DNA from: CAHJXG01 sp965277495
Lineage (GTDB): Bacteria; Pseudomonadota; Alphaproteobacteria; Acetobacterales; Acetobacteraceae
Assembly: GCA_965277495.1 (NCBI GenBank)
Contig: OZ255824.1
Location: 1,488,001 to 1,552,000 of the forward strand
Direction: 5' to 3'
DNA: 64,000 nucleotides
Shown piece by piece: positions 26,961 to 35,158 of this stretch (positions within the stretch are counted from its first letter, which is position 1; every line of letters begins with the position of its first letter). The notes below the pieces were generated by a model. It worked only from the letters and a program-made list of their open reading frames with translations. It was not told where the DNA came from and made no database searches. The translations under genes and the position numbers were made by a program.

Positions 26961-27175
26961 GATTAGCTCCTTCTTTGTAAGACATTGTAGCACGAGGGGC
27001 AGCAAATGCTATGGTGCGCCGGGGTTCATCGTGCCCATCGCCTTGCAGCAGCTTCGGGGCGCAACTGCCGCAAGCAGTCTCGCGTTCGGGACGGGGGGTT
27101 GCCATCGCGTGTTTGACAGCAGATTCAGGCGTCGAGACGATCGAACGAACCGAAAACGCTTGAAGGAATGGGTTT

Positions 27176-28330
27176 ATGACCGGACTGGCTGGCTATCGCT
27201 ACGTCGTCGTCGGCAGCGGCTTCTTTGGCGCCGTGCTGGCCGAGCGGATTGCCAACGTGCTCGAGCAGCCGGTCGTAGTGCTCGAGCGGCGCGGCCATCT
27301 TGGCGGCAACTCATACTCCGAGAAGGACCCGCAGACCGGGATCGAATACCACCGCTATGGCTCGCATCTGTTCCATACCTCCAGCGAGGACGTCTGGGCC
27401 TACATCAATAAATTCACCAAGTTCACCAACTACCGGCACCGGGTCTTCACGCGCTACAACGACCGCACCTTCACGATGCCGATCAACTTGATGACCTTGA
27501 ACAGCTTCTTTGGCGTGGACCTCAAGCCGCAAGAGGCCGGCGCCTTTATCGCCGCCAAGGCAGCCGCGGAACCCTATCCGAACCCGGCGAATTTCGAGGA
27601 GAAAGCGATTTCCTTGATCGGCCGTGAGCTGTACGAGGCGTTCATCCAGGGTTACACCGCCAAGCAATGGGAAACCGACCCCAAGTTGCTGCCGGCCGAG
27701 GTGATCACTCGGCTCCCCGTGCGCTTCAACTTCAACGATTTTTATTTCAACGATATTTACGAGGGGCTGCCGGTTGACGGCTACCACGCTATTTTCGAAC
27801 GTATGTTTGCCAATGACAGGATCACGACGGTAACATCTTGCGACTTTTTCGAAGTGCGGGATCAGATCAGGCCGGATGCTATAATCATCTACACCGGCGC
27901 GATCGACCGCTATTTCGACTATTGCCACGGCCCGCTGTCATGGCGCACGCTGGATTTCGAGCTTGAGCGATACGACATCGACGATTACCAGGGGGCCTCC
28001 GTCGTGAACTACCCTGGTGTGGAAACGCCGTTCACGCGCATCCACGAATTCAAGCATTTGCATCCCGAGCGGACCAATCTCAAGGGGCGGACCTTGGTAA
28101 TGAGGGAGTACTCACGTTTTGCGACATTGCAGGACGAGCCGTATTACCCGGTGAACACGCCAAAGGACAAGTCGACCTACGACCAGTATGCAGCACGGGC
28201 GGCGCAAGAAACCAACGTCGTATTCGGCGGACGCCTCGGCACCTATCGCTACCTCGATATGCACCAGGCAATTGGCGCCGCATTGAAGGCATTCGACCGC
28301 GAAGTGGTACCCTTGTTGAAGGCGGCTTAG
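27176..28330 (+). CDS. glf: UDP-galactopyranose mutase
   Basis: Flavoenzyme that converts UDP-galactopyranose to UDP-galactofuranose, the donor for galactofuranose residues in surface polysaccharides. 384 residues. FAD motif VVGSGFFGAVLAE near residue 11, then GGNSYSE, YGSHLFHTS, KQWETDP, and the C-terminal FGGRLGTYRYLDMH with the conserved arginine. GAAGGA precedes the ATG by eight bases. Several stretches (for example around 27,730-27,770) are notably AT-richer than the surrounding genome. It opens the exopolysaccharide locus. Confidence 0.96.
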   Translation: MTGLAGYRYVVVGSGFFGAVLAERIANVLEQPVVVLERRGHLGGNSYSEKDPQTGIEYHRYGSHLFHTSSEDVWAYINKFTKFTNYRHRVFTRYNDRTFTMPINLMTLNSFFGVDLKPQEAGAFIAAKAAAEPYPNPANFEEKAISLIGRELYEAFIQGYTAKQWETDPKLLPAEVITRLPVRFNFNDFYFNDIYEGLPVDGYHAIFERMFANDRITTVTSCDFFEVRDQIRPDAIIIYTGAIDRYFDYCHGPLSWRTLDFELERYDIDDYQGASVVNYPGVETPFTRIHEFKHLHPERTNLKGRTLVMREYSRFATLQDEPYYPVNTPKDKSTYDQYAARAAQETNVVFGGRLGTYRYLDMHQAIGAALKAFDREVVPLLKAA

Positions 28331-28525
28331 GCAGGGTTTTGCCCAGGCGCTGGTGGCCAGCCTGCGCTGGTTCCCAAAATTCGGCTCCCAAGGGCCGATG
28401 GCGGAAATAGATGATTTAGGCACACGAAAACCCGTGATGCAGTCCGTTCGCCCCGTCTTGAACGCCGCGTGCTATTGTCTGCCGTTGGTTGCGCATCCAA
28501 CGAACTGGAACCTGGTTAGGTGATC

Positions 28526-29413
28526 ATGGATAAGCCAACATTCGCGACGTTCTGGGCGGGCCAGACGATTTCGCCGTTCGAAGCGGCGTGCATCACGTCG
28601 TTCCTCGCGCACGGCTACCAATACACCGTGTTCAGCTTTGATGACCTGACCGGCCTACCCGAGGGCGTCACCCTGCGCGACGCCCGTGAAATCACCGATG
28701 AGGCAAACGTCAGGCGCTTCATCATCAGGGGCCGCCCCAACCTCAGCCATTTTTCAGACCTGTTCCGGTATGAGCTGTTCAAGAGGACCGATCACATATG
28801 GGTGGATGCGGACATGCTGATGCTGCGTCCGCTCGCGCTCCCGGAATACGATCAACTCATCGCCAAGGAGGACGCGGCCACGCTTTGCGGCGCCATCATG
28901 CGGGTGGACGGCAAGCATCCCAACCTCGATACGCTCATCGAGAGGACCGAGGCGCTGCGGGACCAGGAGCTGGTTTGGGGCGCGACCGGCCCGCGGCTGC
29001 TGACGGCGGTGTTCGACCGGCAAACCATTATGCAGCGGGCGTACGACGCCAAGTTCTTCTTCCCGGTCCATTACAATGAGTCCTGGAAAATGTTCCTGCC
29101 CGAGTTCCGGGACAAGTGCGTCGAGTTGTGCCGTTCGGCATACACGACCCATCTCTGGAACGACCGAATGGTGAAACTCGGGGTCTGGAAACGATTTGCT
29201 CCACCGTCCGGCTCGTTCCTAGAGCAGCGGTTCCGCGGTGATGGCAGCCTGCGTTTCTTCGATGATATCTATCCGGAAAGCGTGATGCAGAACATGGTCG
29301 AGAACTGGCGCTTCCGCTGCGAGGGCGGCGATATCGGCCTGGGCCAGTGGCTACGCCAGGCGATCCCGAGCGCGCAACTCACCTACCGCCGCCGCTTCAA
29401 CCTGCCGACCTGA
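28526..29413 (+). CDS. DXD-type glycosyltransferase (GT32-like)
   Basis: 295 residues. The core motif IWVDADMLML (about residues 90-100) is a DXD sugar-nucleotide and metal site, preceded by LSHFSDLFRYELF, the segment that defines the GT32/sugar-binding DXD region family; a second conserved segment, TTHLWND, lies near residue 210. This arrangement fits bacterial galactosyl- or mannosyltransferases of EPS clusters. An upstream GTG adds two codons but the ATG with TAGG five bases before it is preferred. It follows glf at 195 bases on the same strand and could use its UDP-Galf product, though this is inference. Confidence 0.82.
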   Translation: MDKPTFATFWAGQTISPFEAACITSFLAHGYQYTVFSFDDLTGLPEGVTLRDAREITDEANVRRFIIRGRPNLSHFSDLFRYELFKRTDHIWVDADMLMLRPLALPEYDQLIAKEDAATLCGAIMRVDGKHPNLDTLIERTEALRDQELVWGATGPRLLTAVFDRQTIMQRAYDAKFFFPVHYNESWKMFLPEFRDKCVELCRSAYTTHLWNDRMVKLGVWKRFAPPSGSFLEQRFRGDGSLRFFDDIYPESVMQNMVENWRFRCEGGDIGLGQWLRQAIPSAQLTYRRRFNLPT

Positions 29414-29443
29414 GCTCGGCATTCGGCGATTACGAGCTTTGCG

Positions 29444-30907
29444 CTAAACAGCGCCCTCTTTTTTCAGCACCGCCGGAAGCGTCTTGAGCAGGATGGCGAT
29501 GTCGTGCCAAAGCGACCAGTTGCGGACATACCAGACATCGAGGTGCACACGATGCTCATAGGTCGTGTTGCTCCGGCCACTGACCTGCCATAGTCCGGTA
29601 ATGCCGGGCTTTGCCTCGAAGTAGTAGGATATGTTGCGGCCGTAGCGTGGAACTTCGGCGTCGATGATCGGACGCGGGCCGACGAGGCTCATCTCGCCGC
29701 GCAGCACATTCAGCAACTGCGGCAGTTCATCGAGGCTCGTTTTGCGCAGGACACGACCGATTGGGGTGATGCGCGGATCATTGTGCAGCTTGTGGGTTGC
29801 ATCCCATTCGGCCCGGGCCTCTGGGTTGGAGGACAGAAGTTGCTGCAGCACCGAGTCGGCGTTCAAGACCATCGAACGGAACTTCAGGCAATTGAAGTGC
29901 CGGCCATTCTCGCCGACCCGCCTGTGGCCGAACAGCACCGGGCCGCCATCGGCGCGAACCAGGAATGCCAGGGCGAGGAACAGCGGGGACAGCACCACCA
30001 GCAGCAGCAGCGCCATGAATTGATCAAACAGCATCTTGATAAACCGGCAAACCGGGCGCGCCAGAGTATTGCCATAGACCAGCAGCATCACGTCATGGGT
30101 GATGAAGTAATGGCTGCTGAACGCGCTGACCGGCAGCCCGTCGACGACAGGCACGAGGGCGAACGGGACGCGCTCACGGGAGAGCTCCTCGGCTATGCGC
30201 GCGGCCTCGCTATGCATGTCGCCGCCGATGGCGACCACCGCGAATTCCGCCTCATGCTGCTTGAGAAGGCGGGCGCCACGGTCATGGATATGAGCGGCGG
30301 CGGATCCTTGGAGGCCTATTGAAGCCACGACCTCGTAGCCGAGCCGAGGCTCGGAAAGGAACGCTGCCTGCATCGGGGCAACCGCCGAGTTATCGCCGAT
30401 GACCAGGGTGCGCAGGCGCCATAGCCCGAGGTCGTCGAGGACCGCGCGCGCCAGATTGCGGGTGAACAACAAGCACGGCACGAGCACGATCCAGCGCAGC
30501 GCTTCCCCGAGTTCGACGGACGTATGCTGGAGGACGACCTGCGCGTAGCTGTCGCAGAGAAAGCCGATCATCGCACCAAACACGAGGACGCGAAGTTCCG
30601 TCCATATCGGCACGCGTGCCGTATAATGGCCGCGAATGCCGAAATACGCCGCGAGCAAGAGCATCACCAGCACGGTGCTCCACCCCTGCCGAATGAAGCC
30701 TTGCTCCGCGGCCTGTTGCAAGGCGCCGCTTAACGTTTGCATGTCCATGATCATGTTGATCATGAACGCTGCGCCGGCGGCTATGAGAAGGCCGCAAAAA
30801 TCCGCGGTGACCAGCGCCGCGGAGCGCAGTGTTGCCGGCTTGAATAGCGCGTCGCGGAGCCGCGTTTCTCGCGACACCTCCGGAGTCAGAGGATGGACAT
30901 GCATCAT
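29444..30907 (-). CDS. WbaP/ExoY-type undecaprenyl-phosphate sugar phosphotransferase
   Basis: Initiates EPS repeat-unit assembly by transferring a sugar-1-phosphate (galactose or glucose) to undecaprenyl phosphate on the inner membrane. 487 residues: four N-terminal transmembrane helices, a Rossmann-like domain (RTLVIGDNSAVAPM), a fifth membrane helix FDQFMALLLLVVLSPLF, then the catalytic domain with KFRSMVLNAD, DPRITPIGRVLRKTSLDELPQL, MSLVGPRP and PGITGLWQVSGRS. The full-length polyisoprenyl-transferase architecture is typical of WbaP/GumD. Convergent with the preceding glycosyltransferase; the next gene upstream on its strand is 250 bases away. Confidence 0.94.
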   Translation of the reverse strand: MMHVHPLTPEVSRETRLRDALFKPATLRSAALVTADFCGLLIAAGAAFMINMIMDMQTLSGALQQAAEQGFIRQGWSTVLVMLLLAAYFGIRGHYTARVPIWTELRVLVFGAMIGFLCDSYAQVVLQHTSVELGEALRWIVLVPCLLFTRNLARAVLDDLGLWRLRTLVIGDNSAVAPMQAAFLSEPRLGYEVVASIGLQGSAAAHIHDRGARLLKQHEAEFAVVAIGGDMHSEAARIAEELSRERVPFALVPVVDGLPVSAFSSHYFITHDVMLLVYGNTLARPVCRFIKMLFDQFMALLLLVVLSPLFLALAFLVRADGGPVLFGHRRVGENGRHFNCLKFRSMVLNADSVLQQLLSSNPEARAEWDATHKLHNDPRITPIGRVLRKTSLDELPQLLNVLRGEMSLVGPRPIIDAEVPRYGRNISYYFEAKPGITGLWQVSGRSNTTYEHRVHLDVWYVRNWSLWHDIAILLKTLPAVLKKEGAV

Positions 30908-31154
30908 ATGCGCCTTCGCGAACAGCCATTTAAGCTATCAAGGTCATCGGCCAGTCGAGAGGAACAGCCGATTTCTCCTTGTTAACGCACAGAATGCCGC
31001 AATGCACACAAAGATTTCGATCACGTCCACTTTACGTCGTTCAGACGTGAGGCTGCGCGGTTCCAGGACCTCACAAACGTTGTGGCGGAGACAAGGCAGA
31101 GCAAAAGTTGCCTGACTTCACCCCCGGAAAAGATGAAAAAGCCGCTGTTGCCGC

Positions 31155-31751
31155 CTAGAACACCCGCTCGAAAACGGTGATCACATCTCCCGGTTGAACA
31201 AATGTCGCCCGCCCGGCAGACCCCTCGAGTGTCGTCTGCCTGTTGGTTGTGCGGACAATCGAGAATCGGTCGGTGACCGCCCGGTAAGTGAAGCCGCCGC
31301 CAACCGCCACCGCCGTAACAACGGTCATGGCGGGCTGATAGGGATACTGCCCCGGACGGCTTACCTCCCCGAGCAAGAAGATCGGACGGTAGTTGATCAC
31401 CTCGACCGAGACGCTCGGATTTTTGTACAGCCGCGACCGCGTGAGCGTCTGCGCCACTGCGCCCTCAAGCTGCTTGGCGGTCAGGCCGCCCGCATGCACG
31501 TCGCCGACCAGCGGCAACGCGATCTCACCCGCGGCGTCAATGCGAAACTCACCCGTCAGTTGCTGTTCACCGAAGGTGATGATGCGGATTTGATCGCCGG
31601 GTCCAAGCGTATAGATGTTGGTGTCGACATCCGGAACCCGCGGAAGGCCCGGTCCGCCGCAACCGGCAAGGCCAGCGATCGGCGCCGCCATAAGTCCTGC
31701 GACGGCAAGGCGCCTCGACATTGATCCTGGCTTTATGTCCGTTACCCGCAT
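31155..31751 (-). CDS. Short Wza/GumB-like polysaccharide export lipoprotein
   Basis: 198 residues, a Poly_export-domain protein. A lipobox (AGLAGC) follows a short hydrophobic stretch; the mature part has YTLGPGDQIRIITFGEQQLTGEFRIDAAGEIALPLVGDV (the first beta-domain) and a SLBB-like domain with RPIFLLGEVSRPGQYPYQPAMTVVTAVAVGGGFT. It lacks the C-terminal amphipathic helix that forms the outer-membrane pore in Wza, and matches the short GumB form, so another protein is expected to provide the pore. GGGAGAG lies four bases before the chosen ATG. The divergent neighbour is an outer-membrane barrel. Confidence 0.9.
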   Translation of the reverse strand: MRVTDIKPGSMSRRLAVAGLMAAPIAGLAGCGGPGLPRVPDVDTNIYTLGPGDQIRIITFGEQQLTGEFRIDAAGEIALPLVGDVHAGGLTAKQLEGAVAQTLTRSRLYKNPSVSVEVINYRPIFLLGEVSRPGQYPYQPAMTVVTAVAVGGGFTYRAVTDRFSIVRTTNRQTTLEGSAGRATFVQPGDVITVFERVF

Positions 31752-31987
31752 GACGCTCTCCCAATCCTCCATTGCACCGCGTCTATCTTATTGCGCGTTC
31801 GGTCCCGCCGTCGAGATCAACAACCGGGGTATGATCGCGGTATCGAGCAAACGTTGCGCCAGTGCCGCATCAAACGGCCATAATTGAGGTAAGTTCCCCA
31901 TAATCAACGTCACTGCCCGGTTCCCTCTTGACCGACACCGGCATGGTCGTGTCCTTGCAGGTGACAATGGATGACTGCGGAGGGATT

Positions 31988-33340
31988 ATGGGACGGTCAG
32001 AAGCACGGCGAAGCCTGCCGTGCATCGGGGTCGGCCTACTGGCCCTGAGCTTCGCATCAAGCGCCCAGGCTCAATACGTCGAAAACTACTTCCCCACCGG
32101 AGTGGCAGGCTACGATCAACAGCAGGGCGTGACGGTGCTATCTCGGCTCCGCCCGCTCTATGAGCAGCAGGGCGTCCGCCTCGGGGCCTACACGGTGAAT
32201 GCCCATTTGGACGAGACGGTCGGGTATGACACCAACCTTACCGGAACCAGCCATGGGCTCAGCAGTGCGTTCCTCAACACGGCAGCAAGTGCAAGCGCGC
32301 TGTCTAACTGGTCCCGCGACAGCCTTGGCTTGTCGGCTAACGTGCAGAACTACACCTACTTCGGCAATCCGCAGCAGAATTATACCAACTACAGCACGAC
32401 GATTGGCGGCGGATACACGATTGGCCGGCATAACCTGAATGTCGGCTACACGCATTTGCGGCAGCATGAGCGCGGCACGGATATCGGCGCCGTCGCCTCC
32501 ATCACCCCCGTCGCCTATGATGTCGACGATCTCCGCACCGATTACACCTTCGAGGCAGGACGCTTCTCCTTCATTCCGAATGTCGACGTCCGGCTGTTCC
32601 AGTTCGGCAATGCGGTCGTTCTCGGCCAGCCAGCCAGCCAGCGTTACCGCGACCGCACCGTGCTGTCCGGCGGCGTCACGACGCGCTATGCGCTCGATGA
32701 CCAGCGCGGCATCGTCGTTGTCCTGCAGGGGATCGACTCGCACTACATACGGCCGCAATCGGGGGCGCCAAGCAATAACTCGAAAAGCGCCTTGGTCTTG
32801 GCCGGAATCGACTATCAGGCGTCCGGACTCTGGCGTTATCGCGTGCTTGGCGGCGTGGAGGTTCGGCAATTTTCCGCGTCGCAGTTCGGCACCCGGGTCG
32901 CGCCGGTGGTGGAAGCGGGGGTAATATACACTCCGACGGGATTGACCACAGTCACCGGGTCGGTGCGGCGGGAGATCGAGGACCCACAGACGGAGGGGAC
33001 CGCCGGTTATACCTATACCACTGTCGGCGTCGTCGTGGATCATGAAGTCCGGCGAAACGTCCTTCTACAGGGCCGCGCTAACTTCCAGGCCGCGCAATTC
33101 CTGCAGGGAAGCAGCACCAGCACCAGCTATACCCTCGGCGCCGGGGTGAATTGGTTGCTCAACCGCCGCGTGCGCCTTTCGGCCGACTACGACATCACCC
33201 AGCAGAACGGCTCGAACGATGCGAACAACACGACGCTCGCGCAACAGGGGACGACACTGAGCACGGCGCAGACCAATACGATCACCTCAGGAACTTACAA
33301 CCGCAACGTGTTCCTGCTCGGGTTTCATCTTGCTCTATGA
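31988..33340 (+). CDS. Outer-membrane beta-barrel protein of EPS cluster
   Basis: 450 residues with a signal peptide (GVGLLALSFASSAQAQ). The remainder is made of many amphipathic strands ending in Tyr, Phe or Leu at alternate positions (LNVGYTHLRQHERG, LRTDYTFEAGRF, TVLSGGVTTRYAL, VGVVVDHEVRRNVLLQG, RVRLSADYDITQQ) and closes with a short strand VFLLGFHLAL with terminal aromatic/hydrophobic residues, as expected for a barrel recognised by BamA. It resembles the BBP2-type barrels that accompany GumB/Wza-like exporters. GGAGGG precedes the ATG. Its promoter region is shared with the divergent GumB-like gene. A role as outer-membrane export channel is inferred. Confidence 0.8.
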   Translation: MGRSEARRSLPCIGVGLLALSFASSAQAQYVENYFPTGVAGYDQQQGVTVLSRLRPLYEQQGVRLGAYTVNAHLDETVGYDTNLTGTSHGLSSAFLNTAASASALSNWSRDSLGLSANVQNYTYFGNPQQNYTNYSTTIGGGYTIGRHNLNVGYTHLRQHERGTDIGAVASITPVAYDVDDLRTDYTFEAGRFSFIPNVDVRLFQFGNAVVLGQPASQRYRDRTVLSGGVTTRYALDDQRGIVVVLQGIDSHYIRPQSGAPSNNSKSALVLAGIDYQASGLWRYRVLGGVEVRQFSASQFGTRVAPVVEAGVIYTPTGLTTVTGSVRREIEDPQTEGTAGYTYTTVGVVVDHEVRRNVLLQGRANFQAAQFLQGSSTSTSYTLGAGVNWLLNRRVRLSADYDITQQNGSNDANNTTLAQQGTTLSTAQTNTITSGTYNRNVFLLGFHLAL

Positions 33341-33379
33341 CGGCGCTTGGACCGGGAAGCAGGCTTTAGCAGCACGCCA

Positions 33380-34687
33380 TCAGGACGACGCCTCGCGCTC
33401 GAGCGCCTCCCGCATCAGGATATAGTGCTGAAGCATCGGTTCGGAGAAGGCGTAGGTGTCTGGCCCAATGCTGCGGCATGCCCTCACCGTGCCAGCCTCG
33501 ATCAACCAGGCCCAAGCGTCGGAATCAAGCCGGCGCTCGCCGATGTAAAATCCGCCGCCGCGCTCGAAAACGATGAACCGCGCGAAGCGGTCCTGCTCCC
33601 CACCGGCAATCGCCCGCAGGCAGTCGAGGGTCGCGCGGTCACGCTCGCCCTGGGTGATTCCTTGATAGATCGTGGCGATGCGGGGATCGGCCTCCTCCAC
33701 CGCCCGGTAGAATGCGGCGAATAAATCCTGCGCCTCGACCTGCAGCGAATCACGCGCAAGCGCCTCCGTTCCCGAGTGCAAGCCAAGAAGCTGGGCCACG
33801 TAGGGGACGCCGCGGGCGGCATCGACGACGGCGCCACGCACTTCGGGCAGGAACTCGATCCCGGCATCCCGCCCGCCCTGCACGAGGATTTCGTCGATCT
33901 CGGCATCGGACAGCAGCGGCAACGCCAGGCCCAGGATGTTGCGCTGAATGGACGGGTGCCGCCCGACCAGTTCTTCGAGGCTGTCGGACACGCCAACGAT
34001 GAGCAGGCTTATCGCTGCGCCGCGGTCGGACGCCTGCTTGATCGCGTCGGCGAACCAGGTCCGTGTGTCAGAGTCTTCCACGCGGTCGAATTCGTCGGCG
34101 ATCAGGACCACGTGCCGGCCTGCAAGGCGTCCAGGCAACGCCGCGATATCGCGCGGCTGCAGCCGGCCCCGGGGCAGGGCCGCCTCACAGCCTTCGAGTT
34201 CATCGTCTTGAACGGCCGGCGCCGCGAGCATCGACTTCGGAAGGTCGCGCGCCAATCCGCGCACGATGTCCTCGAAGCGGCTGTCGAACGAGCATGTGTA
34301 GCGGCCAACCATGTATCCAGAGCTGCGTGCGGCCGAGGCAACCAAGTTCACCAATGAGGTCTTGCCGCGTCCGCGTTCGCCGTACAGCACGACATGCGCC
34401 CGATCCAGCGCGATCGCACGGAAGATGCGCAGCAACTCCGTCTGCCGTCCGCTCACCCGGCGCGAGCTGCGTTGCGGGCGCGTCGGGGTAAATACTTCCC
34501 GCAGCGCATTGTGCTGGGACAAGACCTCCGCCGGCATGCCTTTCGATGCGGCGGCGGCGTTGTTGCGTGTCCCATTCACGCGCGGAGGCATGCTGAGGCG
34601 TGGCGTCACCTTCTGCCGGGCCGGCACAGGAGAGACGTCCGGTTCAGGCCGCGATGAACGGCGAAGCATGCGCGTGACGAAACTCAT
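33380..34687 (-). CDS. AAA ATPase (ORC1/ExeA-like) in EPS locus
   Basis: About 435 residues. After an 85-residue basic, Pro/Arg-rich N-terminus comes an AAA+ core: SGRQTELLRIFRAIALD, Walker A YGERGRGKTSL (near residue 110), Walker B VVLIADEFDRVED, sensor-like SLLIVGVSDS, and arginine-rich segments, then a winged-helix-like C-terminus (FYIGERRLDSDAWAWLIEAG). It belongs to the ORC1-like/ExeA P-loop group; no membrane helix or signal peptide is seen. Its place between export genes and co-polymerase suggests a regulatory or assembly ATPase for polysaccharide export, but no standard Wzx/Wzy component has this domain. The ATG is preferred over a TTG ten codons earlier. Confidence 0.82.
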   Translation of the reverse strand: MSFVTRMLRRSSRPEPDVSPVPARQKVTPRLSMPPRVNGTRNNAAAASKGMPAEVLSQHNALREVFTPTRPQRSSRRVSGRQTELLRIFRAIALDRAHVVLYGERGRGKTSLVNLVASAARSSGYMVGRYTCSFDSRFEDIVRGLARDLPKSMLAAPAVQDDELEGCEAALPRGRLQPRDIAALPGRLAGRHVVLIADEFDRVEDSDTRTWFADAIKQASDRGAAISLLIVGVSDSLEELVGRHPSIQRNILGLALPLLSDAEIDEILVQGGRDAGIEFLPEVRGAVVDAARGVPYVAQLLGLHSGTEALARDSLQVEAQDLFAAFYRAVEEADPRIATIYQGITQGERDRATLDCLRAIAGGEQDRFARFIVFERGGGFYIGERRLDSDAWAWLIEAGTVRACRSIGPDTYAFSEPMLQHYILMREALEREASS

Positions 34688-34710
34688 GGATGGGAGTAGG
34701 CCATTCCTAT

Positions 34711-34723
34711 GTTGCAATGCAAC
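34711..34723. promoter_or_regulatory. Perfect short palindrome upstream of the AAA ATPase gene
   Basis: GTTGCA-A-TGCAAC, 24 bases upstream of the ATPase ATG. The size and symmetry fit a dimeric regulator's half-sites, but no regulator gene is adjacent and its function is unproven. Confidence 0.3.
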
Positions 34724-35158
34724 GTAGCCAAAAAAACAATGCGCGCGGCCCGATCAACACGATGACGTGATCCCTGCTGGAAACCCTTTGTGCCCCGTCG
34801 TTGTGGATGCCTTCCGCGCGTCCTGCAGAGCTGTCGGTGTCAAGTCAGCACTCCGACGGTCGCTGCCGCCAGCGATATACCACAAAACGACGCGCCATGG
34901 AGTCACGTTCATACCAGCAAGCAGTCGCACATCACGGGCATAATTATTACATTTAAGCACTATCATGCCTGGTGGGACGTTCCCTGAACCATTCTGCCAA
35001 GCTGCCGCAACCAAAAGACCCTGCGGCCTGGCACCGAGTCTCATGATGCAGCGTTGACGACGGTGATTTCGTGGCGCCCCCAGCCTGACCGGGCCGACGT
35101 AGCACACTGCGGCGTGACTTTCCCCGATAATCCCGCGACCCAAAGGAATGGCGCCTTG
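34724..35158. other. 435-base non-coding stretch between divergent EPS genes
   Basis: The region is locally AT-richer than its surroundings (notably 34,935-34,965, with TAATTATTACATTTAAG). It should contain the promoters of the AAA ATPase and of the membrane glycosyltransferase. A 129-codon open frame on the minus strand lacks codon bias and homology and is not called. I see no tRNA, repeat array or clear riboswitch fold. Confidence 0.5.

Noticed and set aside
28345..28363. Hairpin with one bulge downstream of glf
   Set aside because: There is no T-run after the stem and the stem is interrupted, so a terminator cannot be supported.
29441..29467. GCGC-TAAACA-GCGC followed by a T-run, as a terminator of the DXD glycosyltransferase
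   Set aside because: The stem is only four base pairs and lies across the stop codon of the convergent WbaP-like gene, so it is too weak to call.
31034..31048. ACGTC-GTTCA-GACGT inverted repeat upstream of the WbaP-like gene
   Set aside because: Five-base arms are expected by chance in a window of this size; no regulator or conservation evidence supports an operator.
34754..35143. 129-codon minus-strand ORF between the AAA ATPase and the membrane glycosyltransferase
   Set aside because: No recognisable domain, no ribosome site, codon usage unlike real genes, and it fills the region expected to hold divergent promoters.
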